Source: Moorella mulderi DSM 14980 (GTDB lineage: Bacteria; Bacillota; DSM-521; Neomoorellales; Neomoorellaceae). Taken from it: a DNA stretch of 64,000 nt. This document shows positions 1-10,414 of this stretch, one piece after another. The notes beneath the pieces were generated by a model. The model saw nothing but the letters and a program-made list of their open reading frames with translations. It was not told the origin of the DNA and did no database searches. The position numbers and the translations under genes were made by a program. Where the stretch lies: NCBI RefSeq assembly GCF_001594015.1, contig NZ_LTBC01000005.1, positions 62,001 to 126,000 on the forward strand. The letters run 5' to 3'. Within the stretch, counting starts at the first letter, position 1; every line of letters starts with the position of its first letter.

Positions 1-1
1 A

Positions 2-352
2 TGTGATCTCTGCGGCCGTAACCTGGTTGTCAAGACGGGCCGCTTTGGCAAATTTCTGGCCTGTCCCGGCTTCCCAGAGTGCCGTTTTACCAAACCCTTG
101 CTGGAGACCATTGGCGTTAATTGTCCTCAGTGCGGGGGAGAAATTGTGGCCCGGCGGACAAAGAAAGGCCGTAAATTTTACGGCTGCCAGAACTACCCGG
201 AGTGCAATTATGTTTCCTGGGATAAACCTACCAACCAGAACTGCCCCCGCTGCGGGACCCGCCTGGTGGAAAAGGCTTCCCGCCAGGGGGTACGCTTGCT
301 TTGCCCCAGCAAGGAATGCGGCTATGAACAAAAGATCCAGCAGGCTAAATAG
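2..352 (+). CDS. topA: DNA topoisomerase I, C-terminal zinc-finger part (partial)
   Basis: This is the 3' end of a gene that starts before the window; 116 codons are visible. The peptide holds three topoisomerase-type zinc ribbons in a row, each with paired cysteines: CDLC with CPGFPEC, CPQC with CQNYPEC, and CPRC with CPSKEC. Topoisomerase I relaxes negatively supercoiled DNA, and such fingers form its DNA-binding tail; the catalytic domains lie outside the window. The next gene, trmFO, follows after 21 bases, which is the order found in Bacillus (topA-trmFO-xerC-hslVU-codY) and supports the call. Confidence 0.9.
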   Translation, partial: CDLCGRNLVVKTGRFGKFLACPGFPECRFTKPLLETIGVNCPQCGGEIVARRTKKGRKFYGCQNYPECNYVSWDKPTNQNCPRCGTRLVEKASRQGVRLLCPSKECGYEQKIQQAK

Positions 353-373
353 TTTGTTTACGGAGGCGATAAG

Positions 374-1687
374 TTGCCGGAAAAGCTGATCATCATTGGC
401 GGTGGCCTGGCCGGCAGCGAGGCCGCCTGGCAGGCGGCCCGGCGGGGAGTTAAAGTTGAGCTGTGGGAGATGCGGCCGGGCAAGATGACGCCGGCCCACC
501 GTACCGGTTACCTGGCCGAGCTGGTCTGCTCCAATTCTTTAAGAGCCGATACCCTGGAGAATGCGGCCGGCCTGTTAAAGGCGGAGATGCGCCGGGCCCG
601 TTCCCTCATCATGGCGGTAGCTGAGGAGTGCCGCGTGCCGGCCGGCAAGGCCCTGGCGGTAGACCGGGAGGAGTTTGCCGCCCGGGTGACTGCGGCCCTG
701 GAGGCGGAAGAACGGATCACCATTATCCGGGAGGAAGCCCGGGCCATACCCCTGCACGAGCCGGTGATTATTGCCACCGGGCCGTTAACTTCGCCGGCCC
801 TGGCCGAAAGCCTTAAAGGTTTAACCGGCGCCGAGTATCTATACTTTTACGACGCGGCGGCGCCTATTGTTACGGCCGAATCTTTAAATTACAACCGTAT
901 TTTCAAGGCTTCCCGCTACGGGCGGGGGGAGGAAGACTACCTCAACTGCCCTTTGAATGAAGAGGAGTACCGGCGCTTTTACGAGGCCTTAATTACGGCT
1001 GAACGCCACCCCCGGCATGAATTTGAGCCCGAGGTAGTTTTTGAAGGGTGCATGCCGGTGGAAGTCATGGCCAGGCGGGGACCGGATACCCTGCGCTTTG
1101 GCCCCATGCGCCCGGTGGGGCTCATAGACCCGGCTACCGGGAAGGAGCCCTATGCCGTGGTGCAGTTGCGCCGGGATAACCTGGCCGGTACCTTGTATAA
1201 CCTGGTGGGTTTCCAGACGAGCCTCAAGTGGGGAGAACAGGAACGGGTCTTTCGCCTCATCCCCGGCCTGGAAGAGGCGGAGTTTGTCCGTTTTGGCGTC
1301 ATGCACCGCAACACATATATTAATTCGCCCCCGGTGCTTAAACCTACCCTGCAGTTAAAGGAACACCCGCAGGTTTTCCTGGCCGGCCAGCTAACCGGCG
1401 TGGAAGGTTACATTGAGTCCGCCGCCAGCGGCCTGGTGGCGGGGATCAACGCGGCGCGTTTAATCAAGGGCCAGGACCCCCTGATCCTGCCTCCGGCTAC
1501 GGCCCACGGTGCCCTCCTCCATTATATTACCGATCCCACCCACGACCCCTTGCAGCCCATGCATATTAATTTTGGCCTGCTGCCGCCCCTGGAGCGCCGG
1601 GTCAAGGGCCGGGAAGCGCGCAACCGGGCTTTAGCGGAGCGGGCTTTACAAATCTGGTCCAGCCTCGGTGAATTTTCCGGCAATTGA
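374..1687 (+). CDS. trmFO: methylenetetrahydrofolate-tRNA-(uracil-54-C5)-methyltransferase
   Basis: TrmFO is a flavoprotein that makes ribothymidine at position 54 of tRNA, using methylene-tetrahydrofolate as carbon donor. The 437-residue protein has the usual family length. It opens with an FAD-binding glycine motif ([10 protein letters not shown], residues 7-16). Cysteines at 52 (LVCSNS) and 226 (EGCMP) match the two functional cysteines known in the Bacillus enzyme. The start is TTG, placed 7 bases after the ribosome site GGAGG (362-366). The gene lies between topA and xerC, and its stop codon overlaps the -35 box of the xerC promoter. Confidence 0.95.
   Translation: MPEKLIIIGGGLAGSEAAWQAARRGVKVELWEMRPGKMTPAHRTGYLAELVCSNSLRADTLENAAGLLKAEMRRARSLIMAVAEECRVPAGKALAVDREEFAARVTAALEAEERITIIREEARAIPLHEPVIIATGPLTSPALAESLKGLTGAEYLYFYDAAAPIVTAESLNYNRIFKASRYGRGEEDYLNCPLNEEEYRRFYEALITAERHPRHEFEPEVVFEGCMPVEVMARRGPDTLRFGPMRPVGLIDPATGKEPYAVVQLRRDNLAGTLYNLVGFQTSLKWGEQERVFRLIPGLEEAEFVRFGVMHRNTYINSPPVLKPTLQLKEHPQVFLAGQLTGVEGYIESAASGLVAGINAARLIKGQDPLILPPATAHGALLHYITDPTHDPLQPMHINFGLLPPLERRVKGREARNRALAERALQIWSSLGEFSGN
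1671..1685 (+). promoter_or_regulatory. CodY-box-like sequence at the xerC-codY promoter
   Basis: The 15-mer AATTTTCCGGCAATT matches the known CodY consensus (AATTTTCNGAAAATT) at 13 of 15 positions. It overlaps the first bases of the -35 hexamer of the promoter that serves xerC-hslV-hslU-codY. A repressor bound here would block RNA polymerase, so it may be an autoregulatory site. It also lies in the end of the trmFO coding sequence, so chance similarity cannot be excluded. Confidence 0.4.
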
Positions 1688-1712
1688 CTTGCACTTTACA
1701 AGTGAATATGTT
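1684..1712 (+). promoter_or_regulatory. vegetative (sigma-A type) promoter for xerC-hslVU-codY
   Basis: The hexamers TTGACT (1684-1689) and TATGTT (1707-1712) are 17 bases apart. They fall directly before xerC and overlap the stop codon of trmFO. An inverted repeat ACTTG/CAAGT occupies much of the spacer. Confidence 0.55.
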
Positions 1713-1740
1713 AGCATATATAGGGTTCGGGGGTGAGGGT

Positions 1741-2670
1741 ATGATCGGAACTGCCTTTCAAGAAGGGCTGGAAGGGTTTATCTTATACCTGGAAGGCGAA
1801 AAGCAAGCCTCTCCCTGTACCATTACCGCCTACCGGGCCGATATCGAGCAATTTGCTACCTTCGTGTACGAGCGCCAGGGCCCGGGGGCCGGGCCAGCAG
1901 ACGTTGATACCTGGCTGGTGCGCCGTTTTTTAGGCTGGCTCAACCAGCTGGGCCGGGAAAAGAGCAGCATGAACCGCAAGCTGGCTGCTTTGCGGTCCTT
2001 TTACCGCTTCTTGCTCCGGGAAGGCAAAGTAGAAAGCAGCCCGGCGGCCCTGCTGGCAGGACCGCGCCGGGAAAAGCGTTTACCCCGTTTTTTAAGCTAT
2101 GCCGAGGTAGAAAAATTGCTGGCCATACCGCCTACTACCCCGTTAGGGTTACGGGACCGGTCCATGCTGGAAACCCTGTATGCCTCTGGCATAAGGGTGA
2201 GCGAGCTGGTCGGCCTGGAGCTGGAAAATCTTGACCTGGAGGCCGGTTACGCCCGGGTCCTGGGCAAGGGCCGGCGGGAAAGGGTTGTCCCCCTGGGCAG
2301 CCAGGCCGTTGAAGCCCTGCGGGATTACCTGGCCCGGGGCCGGCCGGAACTAGCTGCCCGCCGCAATCCGCCGGAAGCAAAAGCCCTGTACCTCAACCAC
2401 CTGGGAGGACGTCTGACCGTGCGGGGCGTACGGGAGCGGTTGAACCACTATGTGGAAAAGGCGGCTTTAAGCAGTGGTATCTCCCCCCATACCCTGCGCC
2501 ACTGTTTTGCCACCCATATGCTGGAGCGGGGGGCGGATCTTAGGGTAGTCCAGGAACTCCTGGGCCATGTTAACCTTTCCACTACCCAGATCTATACCCA
2601 TCTCAGCCAGGCCAGATTACGAGAAGTATACCAGCAGGCCCACCCCAGGGCTAGAAGAAGTGAGGGGTAG
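1741..2670 (+). CDS. xerC: tyrosine recombinase XerC
   Basis: XerC, together with XerD, resolves chromosome dimers at dif. The 309-residue protein has the N-terminal SAM-like core-binding domain (about residues 1-95) and the C-terminal catalytic domain. The catalytic set is visible: Arg in SGIRVSEL, His-x-x-Arg in HTLRH, His in LGHVN and the nucleophile Tyr in TQIYTH. The frame is open from 1684, but ATG 1741 has a ribosome site (GGTGAGGG) and gives the normal N terminus, so I chose it. The following gene hslV starts 5 bases after the stop, as in the Bacillus codV-clpQ-clpY-codY operon. Confidence 0.92.
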   Translation: MIGTAFQEGLEGFILYLEGEKQASPCTITAYRADIEQFATFVYERQGPGAGPADVDTWLVRRFLGWLNQLGREKSSMNRKLAALRSFYRFLLREGKVESSPAALLAGPRREKRLPRFLSYAEVEKLLAIPPTTPLGLRDRSMLETLYASGIRVSELVGLELENLDLEAGYARVLGKGRRERVVPLGSQAVEALRDYLARGRPELAARRNPPEAKALYLNHLGGRLTVRGVRERLNHYVEKAALSSGISPHTLRHCFATHMLERGADLRVVQELLGHVNLSTTQIYTHLSQARLREVYQQAHPRARRSEG

Positions 2671-2675
2671 AACCC

Positions 2676-3200
2676 GTGCAAGGCACAACGGTGATAGCCG
2701 TCCGCCATAAAGGCAAGGTGGCCGTAGCCGGCGACGGCCAGGTGACCTTCGGCCATACCATTATGAAACATAAGGCCCGTAAAGTACGCCGGTTATACCA
2801 GAATAAAGTTCTGGCCGGCTTTGCCGGTAGTGTGGCCGACGCCTTTACCCTCTTTGAAAAGTTTGAGGCCAAGCTGGAGGAATACCATGGCAACCTCCAG
2901 CGGGCCGCCGTAGAACTGGGGAAAGAATGGCGTACGGACAGGTTTTTACGGCGCCTGGAAGCCCTGCTGGTGGTGGCCGACCGGGAGCACCTCCTGGTAA
3001 TCTCCGGTAACGGTGAAATAGTTGAACCCGATGACGGGATTGCAGCCATCGGCTCCGGTGGTCCCTATGCCCTGGCGGCTGCCCGGGCCTTAATAAAGCA
3101 TACCGGCCTGGAGGCCGGCGCCATCGCCCGGGAAGCTATGGAGATTGCCGCTTCTATCTGCATCTATACCAACAATAATATTGTGGTAGAAGAACTCTAA
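2676..3200 (+). CDS. hslV: ATP-dependent protease subunit HslV (ClpQ)
   Basis: HslV is the proteasome-like peptidase of the HslUV (ClpYQ) protease in the cytoplasm. The 174-residue protein matches the family length. After removal of the first three residues the N terminus would begin Thr-Thr-Val, placing the catalytic threonine at residue 4. The motifs [10 protein letters not shown] and [14 protein letters not shown] are typical of the family. The start is GTG. The stop codon overlaps the hslU start by one base, so the two subunits are translationally coupled. Confidence 0.95.
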   Translation: MQGTTVIAVRHKGKVAVAGDGQVTFGHTIMKHKARKVRRLYQNKVLAGFAGSVADAFTLFEKFEAKLEEYHGNLQRAAVELGKEWRTDRFLRRLEALLVVADREHLLVISGNGEIVEPDDGIAAIGSGGPYALAAARALIKHTGLEAGAIAREAMEIAASICIYTNNNIVVEEL

Positions 3201-4606
3201 TGTTCCAGGGGAGGGAAGGAAGATTGGACCTTACACCCCGGCAGATAGTAGCCGAGTTAGACCGCTATATCGTCGGCCAGGAAGAAGCGAAAAAATGCGT
3301 GGCTATCGCCTTGAGAAACCGTTACCGGCGGCAAAAATTAAGCCCGGATTTACGCGATGAGGTCCTTCCCAAAAATATCATTATGATTGGCCCTACCGGT
3401 GTGGGCAAAACCGAGATTGCCCGTCGCCTGGCGCGCCTTGTAGGGGCGCCTTTCTTAAAGGTAGAAGCCACCCGCTTCACCGAAGTGGGTTATGTCGGCC
3501 GCGATGTGGAATCAATGATCCGGGAACTGGTAGAAAATGCCGTGAGAATGGTTAAAATAGAAAAGCGGGCTGAAGTGGAAACTAAGGCAGCCAAACTGGC
3601 GGAAAAGCGTTTGCTGGACCTGATAGCCCCCCGGGCCGGGAAGGAAAGGAGCAGCCGCTCCCCGTGGGAGGTTCTCTTTGGCGGTGTACCGGCCGGCGGG
3701 GAAGGGATGGCGGCCGAAGAAGAGAATACCGCCGAAAAGCGGGCTATTCTCAAGGAAAAATTAAAGCGCCAGGAACTGGAAGACATGATGGTGGAGGTGG
3801 AAGTAGAGGATAATACCGGCCCGGGGATAGTCCTGGGCGGGCTGGGGCTGGAAGAACTGGGGATGAACCTCCAGGATATGCTGGGCAATATGCTTCCCCG
3901 GCGCAAGCGCAAGCGCCTGGTAACGGTGGCGGAAGCCCGGCGGATTCTCACCCAGCAAGAGGCGGATAAACTGATTGATATGGATGAAGTGGCAGCCATA
4001 GCCGTCCAGCGAGTGGAACAGGATGGTATTATCTTCCTGGATGAGATTGACAAGATAGCCGGTAGGGAAAGCGGGCACGGCCCTGATGTTTCCCGGGAAG
4101 GAGTCCAGCGCGACATCCTGCCCATTGTCGAAGGTACCACCGTCCAGACAAAATACGGCCCGGTGAAAACCGACCATATTCTCTTTATCGCCGCCGGGGC
4201 CTTCCATTTGGCCAAACCATCGGATCTCATCCCCGAGCTCCAGGGCCGGTTTCCTATCAGGGTAGAACTGAAAAGCTTAAACCGGGACGATTTTCAACGT
4301 ATTTTAACCGAACCCAAGAATTCCCTTTTGCGCCAGTATACAGCTTTATTGGCAGTAGAAGGTATAGAATTACAATTTTCAGCCGATGCTATTGCGGAAA
4401 TTGCCGATATTGCTTATACTGTAAATAATCAGGGCGAAGATATCGGCGCACGCCGGCTACACACTATCCTGGAAAAGGTTTTGCAGGATCTCCTTTTCAG
4501 GGCGCCAGAAGTGGAGGGACGCAAGGTTGTGATTGATGCAACTTATGTCCGGCAACAGCTGGGCGACATAATGCAACATGCCGATTTGCAAAGTTATATT
4601 CTCTAA
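3200..4606 (+). CDS. hslU: ATP-dependent protease ATPase subunit HslU (ClpY)
   Basis: HslU is the AAA+ unfoldase that feeds substrates to HslV. The 468-residue protein has Walker A GPTGVGKT (residues 64-71) and Walker [11 protein letters not shown] charged, coiled-coil-like intermediate domain lies between them (about residues 110-240). The C terminus ends in the short hydrophobic tail that docks into HslV in this family. ATG 3200 overlaps the hslV stop codon; a TTG at 3224 is a possible later start. Confidence 0.95.
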   Translation: MFQGREGRLDLTPRQIVAELDRYIVGQEEAKKCVAIALRNRYRRQKLSPDLRDEVLPKNIIMIGPTGVGKTEIARRLARLVGAPFLKVEATRFTEVGYVGRDVESMIRELVENAVRMVKIEKRAEVETKAAKLAEKRLLDLIAPRAGKERSSRSPWEVLFGGVPAGGEGMAAEEENTAEKRAILKEKLKRQELEDMMVEVEVEDNTGPGIVLGGLGLEELGMNLQDMLGNMLPRRKRKRLVTVAEARRILTQQEADKLIDMDEVAAIAVQRVEQDGIIFLDEIDKIAGRESGHGPDVSREGVQRDILPIVEGTTVQTKYGPVKTDHILFIAAGAFHLAKPSDLIPELQGRFPIRVELKSLNRDDFQRILTEPKNSLLRQYTALLAVEGIELQFSADAIAEIADIAYTVNNQGEDIGARRLHTILEKVLQDLLFRAPEVEGRKVVIDATYVRQQLGDIMQHADLQSYIL

Positions 4607-4623
4607 GGAAAGGAAGAAGGTAT

Positions 4624-5406
4624 ATGGAAAGTTTATTGGAAAGATCAAGGAAAATCAACCGCCTGTTGCAGCGGGCGGCTGGTAACCCGGTGGACTTTCA
4701 AGAAATGGCCAGTGTGATGCGCGATGTCCTGGGAGCCAACACCTATATTGTTGGCCGCCATGCCCGCGTCCTGGGGTATGCCTTTGTTGAAGGTTTCACC
4801 TGTGATATTATGGAAGACATTGTCTTCCAGTCGGAGCGTTTCCCGGAGCAGTACAATGAACAACTCCTGCGCATTGACGAAACCCAGGCCAACTTTTGCC
4901 AGGTAGGCAATGCCTGCGTTTTTGACCTGGACAAAAAGTGTGTTTTCAACAACAAGCTGACCACGGTAGTGCCCATTGTTGGCGGCGGCCAGCGCCTGGG
5001 TACCCTGGTCCTCTCCAAGTTTAACGTCCGCTTTGATGACGAAGACCTGGTCCTGGCCGAATATGGTGCCACCGTAGTCGGTATGGAGATCCTGCGTTCC
5101 AAAGCCGATAAAATTGAGGAAGAAGCCCGCAAACGCGCTGCCGTCCATGTTGCCTTAGCGACCCTGTCTTACTCCGAACTGGAGGCCGTGGAGCACATCT
5201 TCGCCGAGCTCGACGGCGACGAAGGTATCCTGGTCGCCAGCAAGATCGCCGACCGGGCGGGTATAACCCGTTCCGTTATCGTCAACGCCCTGCGAAAATT
5301 CGAAAGCGCCGGCGTCATCGAGTCCAAGTCCCTGGGCATGAAGGGGACCTATATCCGCATCCTCAACGATCACCTGCTGGAGGAGTTAGAAAAGCTCCGC
5401 CGTTAA
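4624..5406 (+). CDS. codY: GTP-sensing global transcriptional repressor CodY
   Basis: CodY represses biosynthetic and stationary-phase genes when GTP and branched-chain amino acids are plentiful. The 260-residue protein has the expected length. An N-terminal GAF domain (about 1-155) precedes a linker helix and a C-terminal winged helix-turn-helix (about 200-245). In the latter, [20 protein letters not shown] is the near-invariant DNA-recognition segment. The gene ends the xerC-hslVU-codY operon and is followed by a terminator-like hairpin that contains the rpsB promoter. A CodY-box-like site at 1671 suggests autoregulation. Confidence 0.95.
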   Translation: MESLLERSRKINRLLQRAAGNPVDFQEMASVMRDVLGANTYIVGRHARVLGYAFVEGFTCDIMEDIVFQSERFPEQYNEQLLRIDETQANFCQVGNACVFDLDKKCVFNNKLTTVVPIVGGGQRLGTLVLSKFNVRFDDEDLVLAEYGATVVGMEILRSKADKIEEEARKRAAVHVALATLSYSELEAVEHIFAELDGDEGILVASKIADRAGITRSVIVNALRKFESAGVIESKSLGMKGTYIRILNDHLLEELEKLRR

Positions 5407-5415
5407 GACTTAGAC

Positions 5416-5445
5416 TTGCCGGGCACCAGGGGTTTATGCTATACT
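5416..5445 (+). promoter_or_regulatory. extended -10 promoter of rpsB-tsf
   Basis: TTGCCG (5416-5421) and TATACT (5440-5445) are separated by 18 bases, and a TGC triplet directly before TATACT makes it an extended -10 element. It is the best promoter between codY and rpsB. The -10 box lies in the loop of the hairpin at 5424-5456. Confidence 0.7.
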
Positions 5446-5463
5446 AACCTCTGGTGTTTGATT
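5424..5463 (+). terminator. terminator-like hairpin after codY, enclosing the rpsB -10 box
   Basis: CACCAGGGG (5424-5432) can pair with CCTCTGGTG (5448-5456), giving a 9-bp stem with one G-U pair and a 15-base loop. A short T-rich tail follows (TTTGATT). Transcripts coming from codY could fold it, whereas transcripts from the nested promoter would start inside its 3' arm and could not. Confidence 0.5.
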
Positions 5464-5558
5464 CCACACGCGCCGGAGGGCAGGAGAAGTGCCGGGTAAA
5501 AGGTCCTCTTGACCTGATGAAGGTAGCGGCGGGTTAAAACTACAGGAGGTGCAGTTTC
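5464..5558 (+). promoter_or_regulatory. rpsB 5' leader
   Basis: About 95 bases of leader lie between the predicted transcription start and the rpsB start codon. A short AGGTCCTCTTGACCT hairpin is visible, and the ribosome site AGGAGG stands at 5543-5548. A leader that binds S2 protein is known in many bacteria. I cannot confirm such a structure here by eye. Confidence 0.25.
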
Positions 5559-6269
5559 GTGATTATTTCCATGAAGCAGTTGCTGGAGGCCGGTGTCCAC
5601 TTCGGCCACCAGACCCGGCGCTGGAATCCTAAAATGGCCCCGTATATTTTTACGGAGCGCAACGGGATTTATATCATTGACCTCCAGCGCACCGTTAAAA
5701 AGATTGAAGAAGCCTATAATTTCGTCCGGGACCTGGCCCGCGAGGGGGGGAAAATCCTTTTTGTGGGCACCAAAAAGCAGGCCCAGGAAGCCGTCAAGGA
5801 AGAAGCCGAGCGTTGTGGCATGTTTTATGTCAATGTGCGCTGGCTGGGAGGGACCCTGACCAACTTCCAGACCATCCGCCGGCGGATCGAACGCCTGAAA
5901 GAGCTGGAACGGATGGAAGAAGAAGGAACATTTGAGCTGTTACCCAAAAAGGAAGTCGCCCGTTTACGGGGCGAGAAGGAAAAACTGGAGCGTTACCTGG
6001 GCGGCATTAAGGAGATGAAGAACCTGCCCGATGCCCTCTTCATCATCGACCCGCGCAAAGAGCGGATTGCCGTGGCGGAAGGGCGGCGCCTGGGCATTCC
6101 CATTGTGGCCATTGTCGATACCAACTGCGATCCCGATGAGGTGGATTATGTTATTCCTGGTAACGACGATGCCATCCGGGCCGTCCGTTTGCTAACCAGT
6201 AAAATGGCTGATGCCGTTATTGAAGGCCTGCAGGGCCAGGATCAACCGGAAGAAGTCGTCGGGGAATAA
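5559..6269 (+). CDS. rpsB: 30S ribosomal protein S2
   Basis: S2 is a small-subunit ribosomal protein, and this 236-residue protein has the expected length. The N terminus ([20 protein letters not shown]) and the segment [12 protein letters not shown] are highly characteristic. GTG 5559 lies 10 bases after AGGAGG and was preferred; ATG 5571, four codons later, is the alternative. The tsf gene follows, as in nearly all bacteria. Confidence 0.96.
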   Translation: MIISMKQLLEAGVHFGHQTRRWNPKMAPYIFTERNGIYIIDLQRTVKKIEEAYNFVRDLAREGGKILFVGTKKQAQEAVKEEAERCGMFYVNVRWLGGTLTNFQTIRRRIERLKELERMEEEGTFELLPKKEVARLRGEKEKLERYLGGIKEMKNLPDALFIIDPRKERIAVAEGRRLGIPIVAIVDTNCDPDEVDYVIPGNDDAIRAVRLLTSKMADAVIEGLQGQDQPEEVVGE

Positions 6270-6279
6270 TATTAACCTG

Positions 6280-6301
6280 AGCGCAGGTATTTACCTGCGC
6301 T
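6280..6301 (+). other. perfect hairpin between rpsB and tsf
   Basis: AGCGCAGGTA (6280-6289) and TACCTGCGCT (6292-6301) form a perfect 10-bp inverted repeat around two T bases, a spacing that would open to a four-base loop. No T-run follows, so it is not a normal terminator. It may slow polymerase, protect the rpsB message end or set the S2 to EF-Ts ratio. Confidence 0.45.
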
Positions 6302-6356
6302 TACATAGTGTAGTAGCAGCACTAAACAGAGAAGTAACCTGCGGAGGAGTGAAGTT

Positions 6357-6968
6357 ATGATTTCGGCTGCTGACGTCAAAGAGCTGCGGAACCGGACCGG
6401 AGCAGGAATGATGGATTGCAAAAAGGCCCTGGAAGAGTCTGGCGGCGACATGGAGCAAGCCATTGAATATTTACGCAAGAAAGGCCTGGCCACCGCGGCC
6501 AAACGGGCCGGTAAAATAGCCAGCGAAGGCCTGGTCCATGCCTACATCCATGGTGGTGGCCGGATAGGCGTTTTAATTGAAGTCAACTGCGAGACCGACT
6601 TTGTGGCCAAGACGGAAGCCTTTCAGGACCTGGTTCACAACCTGGCCATGCAGGTAGCTGCTTCCCGGCCCGAGTATGTAGCCCGGGAAGATGTACCGGA
6701 AGAAGTCCTGGCTAAAGAAAAGGAAATCTTAAGGGCCCAGGCTTTAAATGAAGGCAAGCCGGAAAAGGTAATCGACAAGATTGTTGCCGGTCGCCTGGAA
6801 AAATTCTTCCAGGATAATTGCCTCCTGGAGCAACCCTTTATTAAAGATATGGACCGGACCGTCCAGGACCTTATTAACGAGGCCGTAGCCAAGCTGGGCG
6901 AAAAGATTGTTATCCGGCGTTTTGTCCGCTATGAAGTGGGCGAAGGTATCAAGGCGGAGGAAAAATAG
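6357..6968 (+). CDS. tsf: translation elongation factor Ts
   Basis: EF-Ts releases GDP from EF-Tu. The 203-residue protein has the N-terminal UBA-like domain (about 1-50, with [16 protein letters not shown]) and the nucleotide-exchange motif [13 protein letters not shown]. It is much shorter than the roughly 290-residue form of Bacillus and resembles the compact Thermus-type EF-Ts with a single core subdomain. The ribosome site GGAGGAG precedes ATG 6357. A strong terminator follows directly. Confidence 0.95.
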   Translation: MISAADVKELRNRTGAGMMDCKKALEESGGDMEQAIEYLRKKGLATAAKRAGKIASEGLVHAYIHGGGRIGVLIEVNCETDFVAKTEAFQDLVHNLAMQVAASRPEYVAREDVPEEVLAKEKEILRAQALNEGKPEKVIDKIVAGRLEKFFQDNCLLEQPFIKDMDRTVQDLINEAVAKLGEKIVIRRFVRYEVGEGIKAEEK

Positions 6969-6971
6969 CTG

Positions 6972-7000
6972 AAAAAAGAGCACCGCGGTGCTCTTTTTTT
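6972..7000 (+). terminator. intrinsic terminator of rpsB-tsf
   Basis: An A-rich 5' arm with GAGCAC and a 3' arm GTGCTC around CGCG, followed by seven T bases, make a clear intrinsic terminator. The A-tract and T-tract could make it work on both strands. Confidence 0.9.
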
Positions 7001-7027
7001 CCACGGGTAAAGAGGAATTTTGGCTAA

Positions 7028-7791
<764 letters not shown>

Positions 7792-7792
<1 letters not shown>

Positions 7793-8349
7793 TGCTGGAC
7801 GATATTTTAAAGGAAACCGAAAGCAGGATGCAAAAGGCAGTCGAGAACTTACGCCGGGAGCTGGCTTCTATCCGGGCGGGACGGGCCAACCCGGCCCTGC
7901 TGGAGAAGATTACCGTTAACTATTATGGTACACCCACCCCTATTAACCAGCTGGCCACGGTTTCCGCCCCGGAAGCCCGGCTCTTAGTCATCCAACCCTG
8001 GGACCGCAACATCCTGCCGGAAATGGAAAAGGCCATTTTAAAGTCGGACCTGGGGTTGACGCCGGCCAGCGACGGCACCGTTATCCGCATTGCCATTCCC
8101 CAGCTAACGGAAGAGCGGCGTACCGAGCTGGTCAAAATGGTCCGCAAGAAAGCTGAGGAATTCCGGGTACTGGTCCGCAATGCTCGCCGGGATGCCAACG
8201 ATAAGTTAAAAGCCCAGGAGAAAAATAAAACTGCTTCGGAAGATGAGGTCAAGCGGGCCCAGGAAAAGGTCCAGAAGCTAACCGATAATTACATCCAGAC
8301 CATTGATAAGATCCTGGCCAGTAAAGAAGCTGAAATTATGGAGGTTTAG
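7792..8349 (+). CDS. frr: ribosome recycling factor
   Basis: RRF, with EF-G, splits the post-termination ribosome. The 185-residue protein has the family hallmarks: [19 protein letters not shown] near the N terminus, and a charged C-terminal helix with [12 protein letters not shown] 7792 overlaps the pyrH stop as TGATG; GTG 7789, one codon earlier, is also possible. The rpsB-tsf-pyrH-frr-uppS-cdsA order is conserved widely in bacteria. Confidence 0.95.
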
Positions 8350-8351
8350 CT

Positions 8352-8561
8352 TTGACCGTACCTGACTGCCTGGGCTTAACCCTGGCTGAAGCCAGAAGAC
8401 TGCTGGCAGTTAACGGCTGGCAGGTGCACAATTACTCCTTTACCGGTCCCCTTCGCCCTGTACCGGGTGAGGAGGAAGAGGGCCGCGTCGTGCGTTTACG
8501 CCTGGTGGGAGCCGGCCAGGTTGACCTGGTCCTGGCTTATGTAGATACTCACCACCAGTGA
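8352..8561 (+). CDS. small PASTA-like protein of unknown function
   Basis: This 69-residue protein begins VPDCLGLTLAEARRLL, which resembles the first strand and helix of PASTA domains (known from serine/threonine kinases and penicillin-binding proteins). It has no membrane segment or signal peptide, so it would be a single cytoplasmic PASTA-like unit. The start is TTG, two bases after the frr stop, with GGAGG-like bases at the end of frr. It sits between frr and a ferredoxin gene. The family resemblance is my inference. Confidence 0.6.
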   Translation: MTVPDCLGLTLAEARRLLAVNGWQVHNYSFTGPLRPVPGEEEEGRVVRLRLVGAGQVDLVLAYVDTHHQ

Positions 8562-8750
<189 letters not shown>

Positions 8751-8762
8751 GATGGCGACAAT

Positions 8763-8788
8763 CCCCCTCCCCGAGGGGGTTTGTTTTA
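8763..8788 (+). terminator. intrinsic terminator after the ferredoxin gene
   Basis: CCCCCTC (8763-8769) pairs with GAGGGGG (8773-8779) over a three-base loop and is followed by TTTGTTTTA. It separates the ferredoxin gene from uppS. Confidence 0.8.
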
Positions 8789-8816
8789 TAGGCATATATC
8801 ATTAGGGGGGAAACTG

Positions 8817-9593
8817 GTGCCTGGTTTCCTGACCAGATGGCTCCGCCACGGGCCGCCCAGAGCAACGGAAGATAGGGAATTCGAACCGGGCAAACTGCCG
8901 CGCCATGTAGCTATTATCATGGACGGCAATGGTCGCTGGGCCAGAAAGAGGGGCCTGCCCCGGGTGGCCGGCCACCGGGCGGGAGTCGAATCTTTACGCG
9001 ATATTGTCCGGGCCTGCGTTGACTGGGGCATTGCCATACTCACGGTTTATGCCTTTTCCACAGAAAACTGGAAAAGACCCCAGGAAGAAGTGGAAGCTTT
9101 AATGAACCTGCTGGTTGAGTACCTGCGCCGGGAGCTACCCGAGTTAAAGAAAGAAGGGGTGCAGGTGCGGGCCATTGGCCGCCTGGAAGCCTTGCCGTTA
9201 CCGGCCCAGCAAGAACTGGCCCGGGCCCGGCGGGAAACGGCCGGCAACAACCGGCTCATCCTCAACCTGGCCCTCAACTATGGCGGCCGGGCCGAGCTGG
9301 TGGATGCCTGCCGGCACATTGCCCGCGAGGTACTGGCCGGCAAACTCCGGCCGGAGGATATAGATGAGACCGTGCTCAAAGGCGCCCTTTATACCGGCGA
9401 CCTCCCGGACCCCGATCTCTTAATTCGCCCTTCCGGGGAAATGCGCCTCAGCAACTTTTTACTCTGGCAGCTGGCCTATACAGAATTATGGGTTACTGAT
9501 GTCTACTGGCCGGATTTCCGGCGGGAAAATTTACGCCAGGCCCTGCTGGCTTACCAGCAGCGGGAGAGGCGTTTCGGCGGCCTGAAAATTTGA
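8817..9593 (+). CDS. uppS: undecaprenyl diphosphate synthase
   Basis: UppS adds isopentenyl units in cis to make the C55 lipid carrier for cell-wall synthesis. The diagnostic motif HVAIIMDGNGRWA holds the catalytic Asp, and the C-terminal RPSGEMRLSNFLLWQ binds isopentenyl diphosphate. GTG 8817 has a ribosome site (AGGGGGG) six bases upstream and gives 258 residues. An earlier TTG at 8781 lies in the terminator tail and was rejected. cdsA follows at once. Confidence 0.94.
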   Translation: MPGFLTRWLRHGPPRATEDREFEPGKLPRHVAIIMDGNGRWARKRGLPRVAGHRAGVESLRDIVRACVDWGIAILTVYAFSTENWKRPQEEVEALMNLLVEYLRRELPELKKEGVQVRAIGRLEALPLPAQQELARARRETAGNNRLILNLALNYGGRAELVDACRHIAREVLAGKLRPEDIDETVLKGALYTGDLPDPDLLIRPSGEMRLSNFLLWQLAYTELWVTDVYWPDFRRENLRQALLAYQQRERRFGGLKI

Positions 9594-9596
9594 CCC

Positions 9597-10409
9597 GTGG
9601 TGGTGTTGACTGTGCTTGGCACCAGAATTTTAGTTGCCCTGGTGGGTATCCCGTTATTACTGGGAGCAGCCTACCTGGGTGGCTGGTGGTTTCTCCTGCT
9701 GGTAATCCTGCTGGCTTTTACCGGCCTGGTGGAGTTTTATCACCTGGCCGCCTGCCTGAAGCTAAAACCGCTGGTCCCGGCCGGTATTACAGGTGGCCTG
9801 ATGTTCGTCCTGCTGGCATATCTTAATAAGGGTATGGTAGCCTGGCTGGGTGCTGGACTGACTGTGGGGATGCTCTTGCTTTTCCTGGCTTTGTTTCCTC
9901 GCCTGGCAGCGGCCGATGTAGCCATGACCTTTCTGGGGAGCTGGTATGTAGGGGGGCTGATGGCTTACCTGCCTTTGCTTCGCCTTTTACCCGGTGGTAC
10001 CGGGGCCCTCATCCTGACCTTCCTCTTGACCTGGGCCAACGATACTGGCGCTTATTTTTGCGGCCGTATCTTCGGCCGCCGCCACCCCTGGCCCAAGCTC
10101 AGCCCCGGTAAAACCTGGGCCGGGGCCATCGGTGGCCTGCTGGTAACTGTAGGGGTGGCAAAAGTTTTGGGTCCCCTCCTTTTGCCGGCTTTAAACAGCT
10201 GGCAGCTGGCAGGGCTGGCAATACTCACCGCCATTGCCGCCCAGGCCGGTGATTTGATTGAATCTGGTTTTAAGCGCCAGGCAGGGGTTAAGGACAGCGG
10301 CTGGCTTTTACCGGGTCACGGGGGGATTTTAGACCGTTTTGACAGTTTGCTACTGGTGGCTCCGGTGGTATACTATTATCTGGTCTTCTTTTTACCAAAA
10401 ATGGAGTGA
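9597..10409 (+). CDS. cdsA: phosphatidate cytidylyltransferase
   Basis: CdsA makes CDP-diacylglycerol, the precursor of phosphatidylglycerol and phosphatidylethanolamine, in the membrane. The 270-residue protein is a chain of hydrophobic segments (about 7-8 membrane helices). It ends with the family signature KDSGWLLPGHGGILDRFDS. Several GTG codons in a row (9597, 9600, 9603) could start it. Its stop overlaps the next frame (GTGA). Confidence 0.93.
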   Translation: MVVLTVLGTRILVALVGIPLLLGAAYLGGWWFLLLVILLAFTGLVEFYHLAACLKLKPLVPAGITGGLMFVLLAYLNKGMVAWLGAGLTVGMLLLFLALFPRLAAADVAMTFLGSWYVGGLMAYLPLLRLLPGGTGALILTFLLTWANDTGAYFCGRIFGRRHPWPKLSPGKTWAGAIGGLLVTVGVAKVLGPLLLPALNSWQLAGLAILTAIAAQAGDLIESGFKRQAGVKDSGWLLPGHGGILDRFDSLLLVAPVVYYYLVFFLPKME

Positions 10410-10414
10410 AATCT

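Noticed and set aside
3490-4230. 246-codon minus-strand frame opposite hslU
   Set aside because: It is Ser/Arg-rich, has no ribosome site or family features, and is opposite a certain gene.
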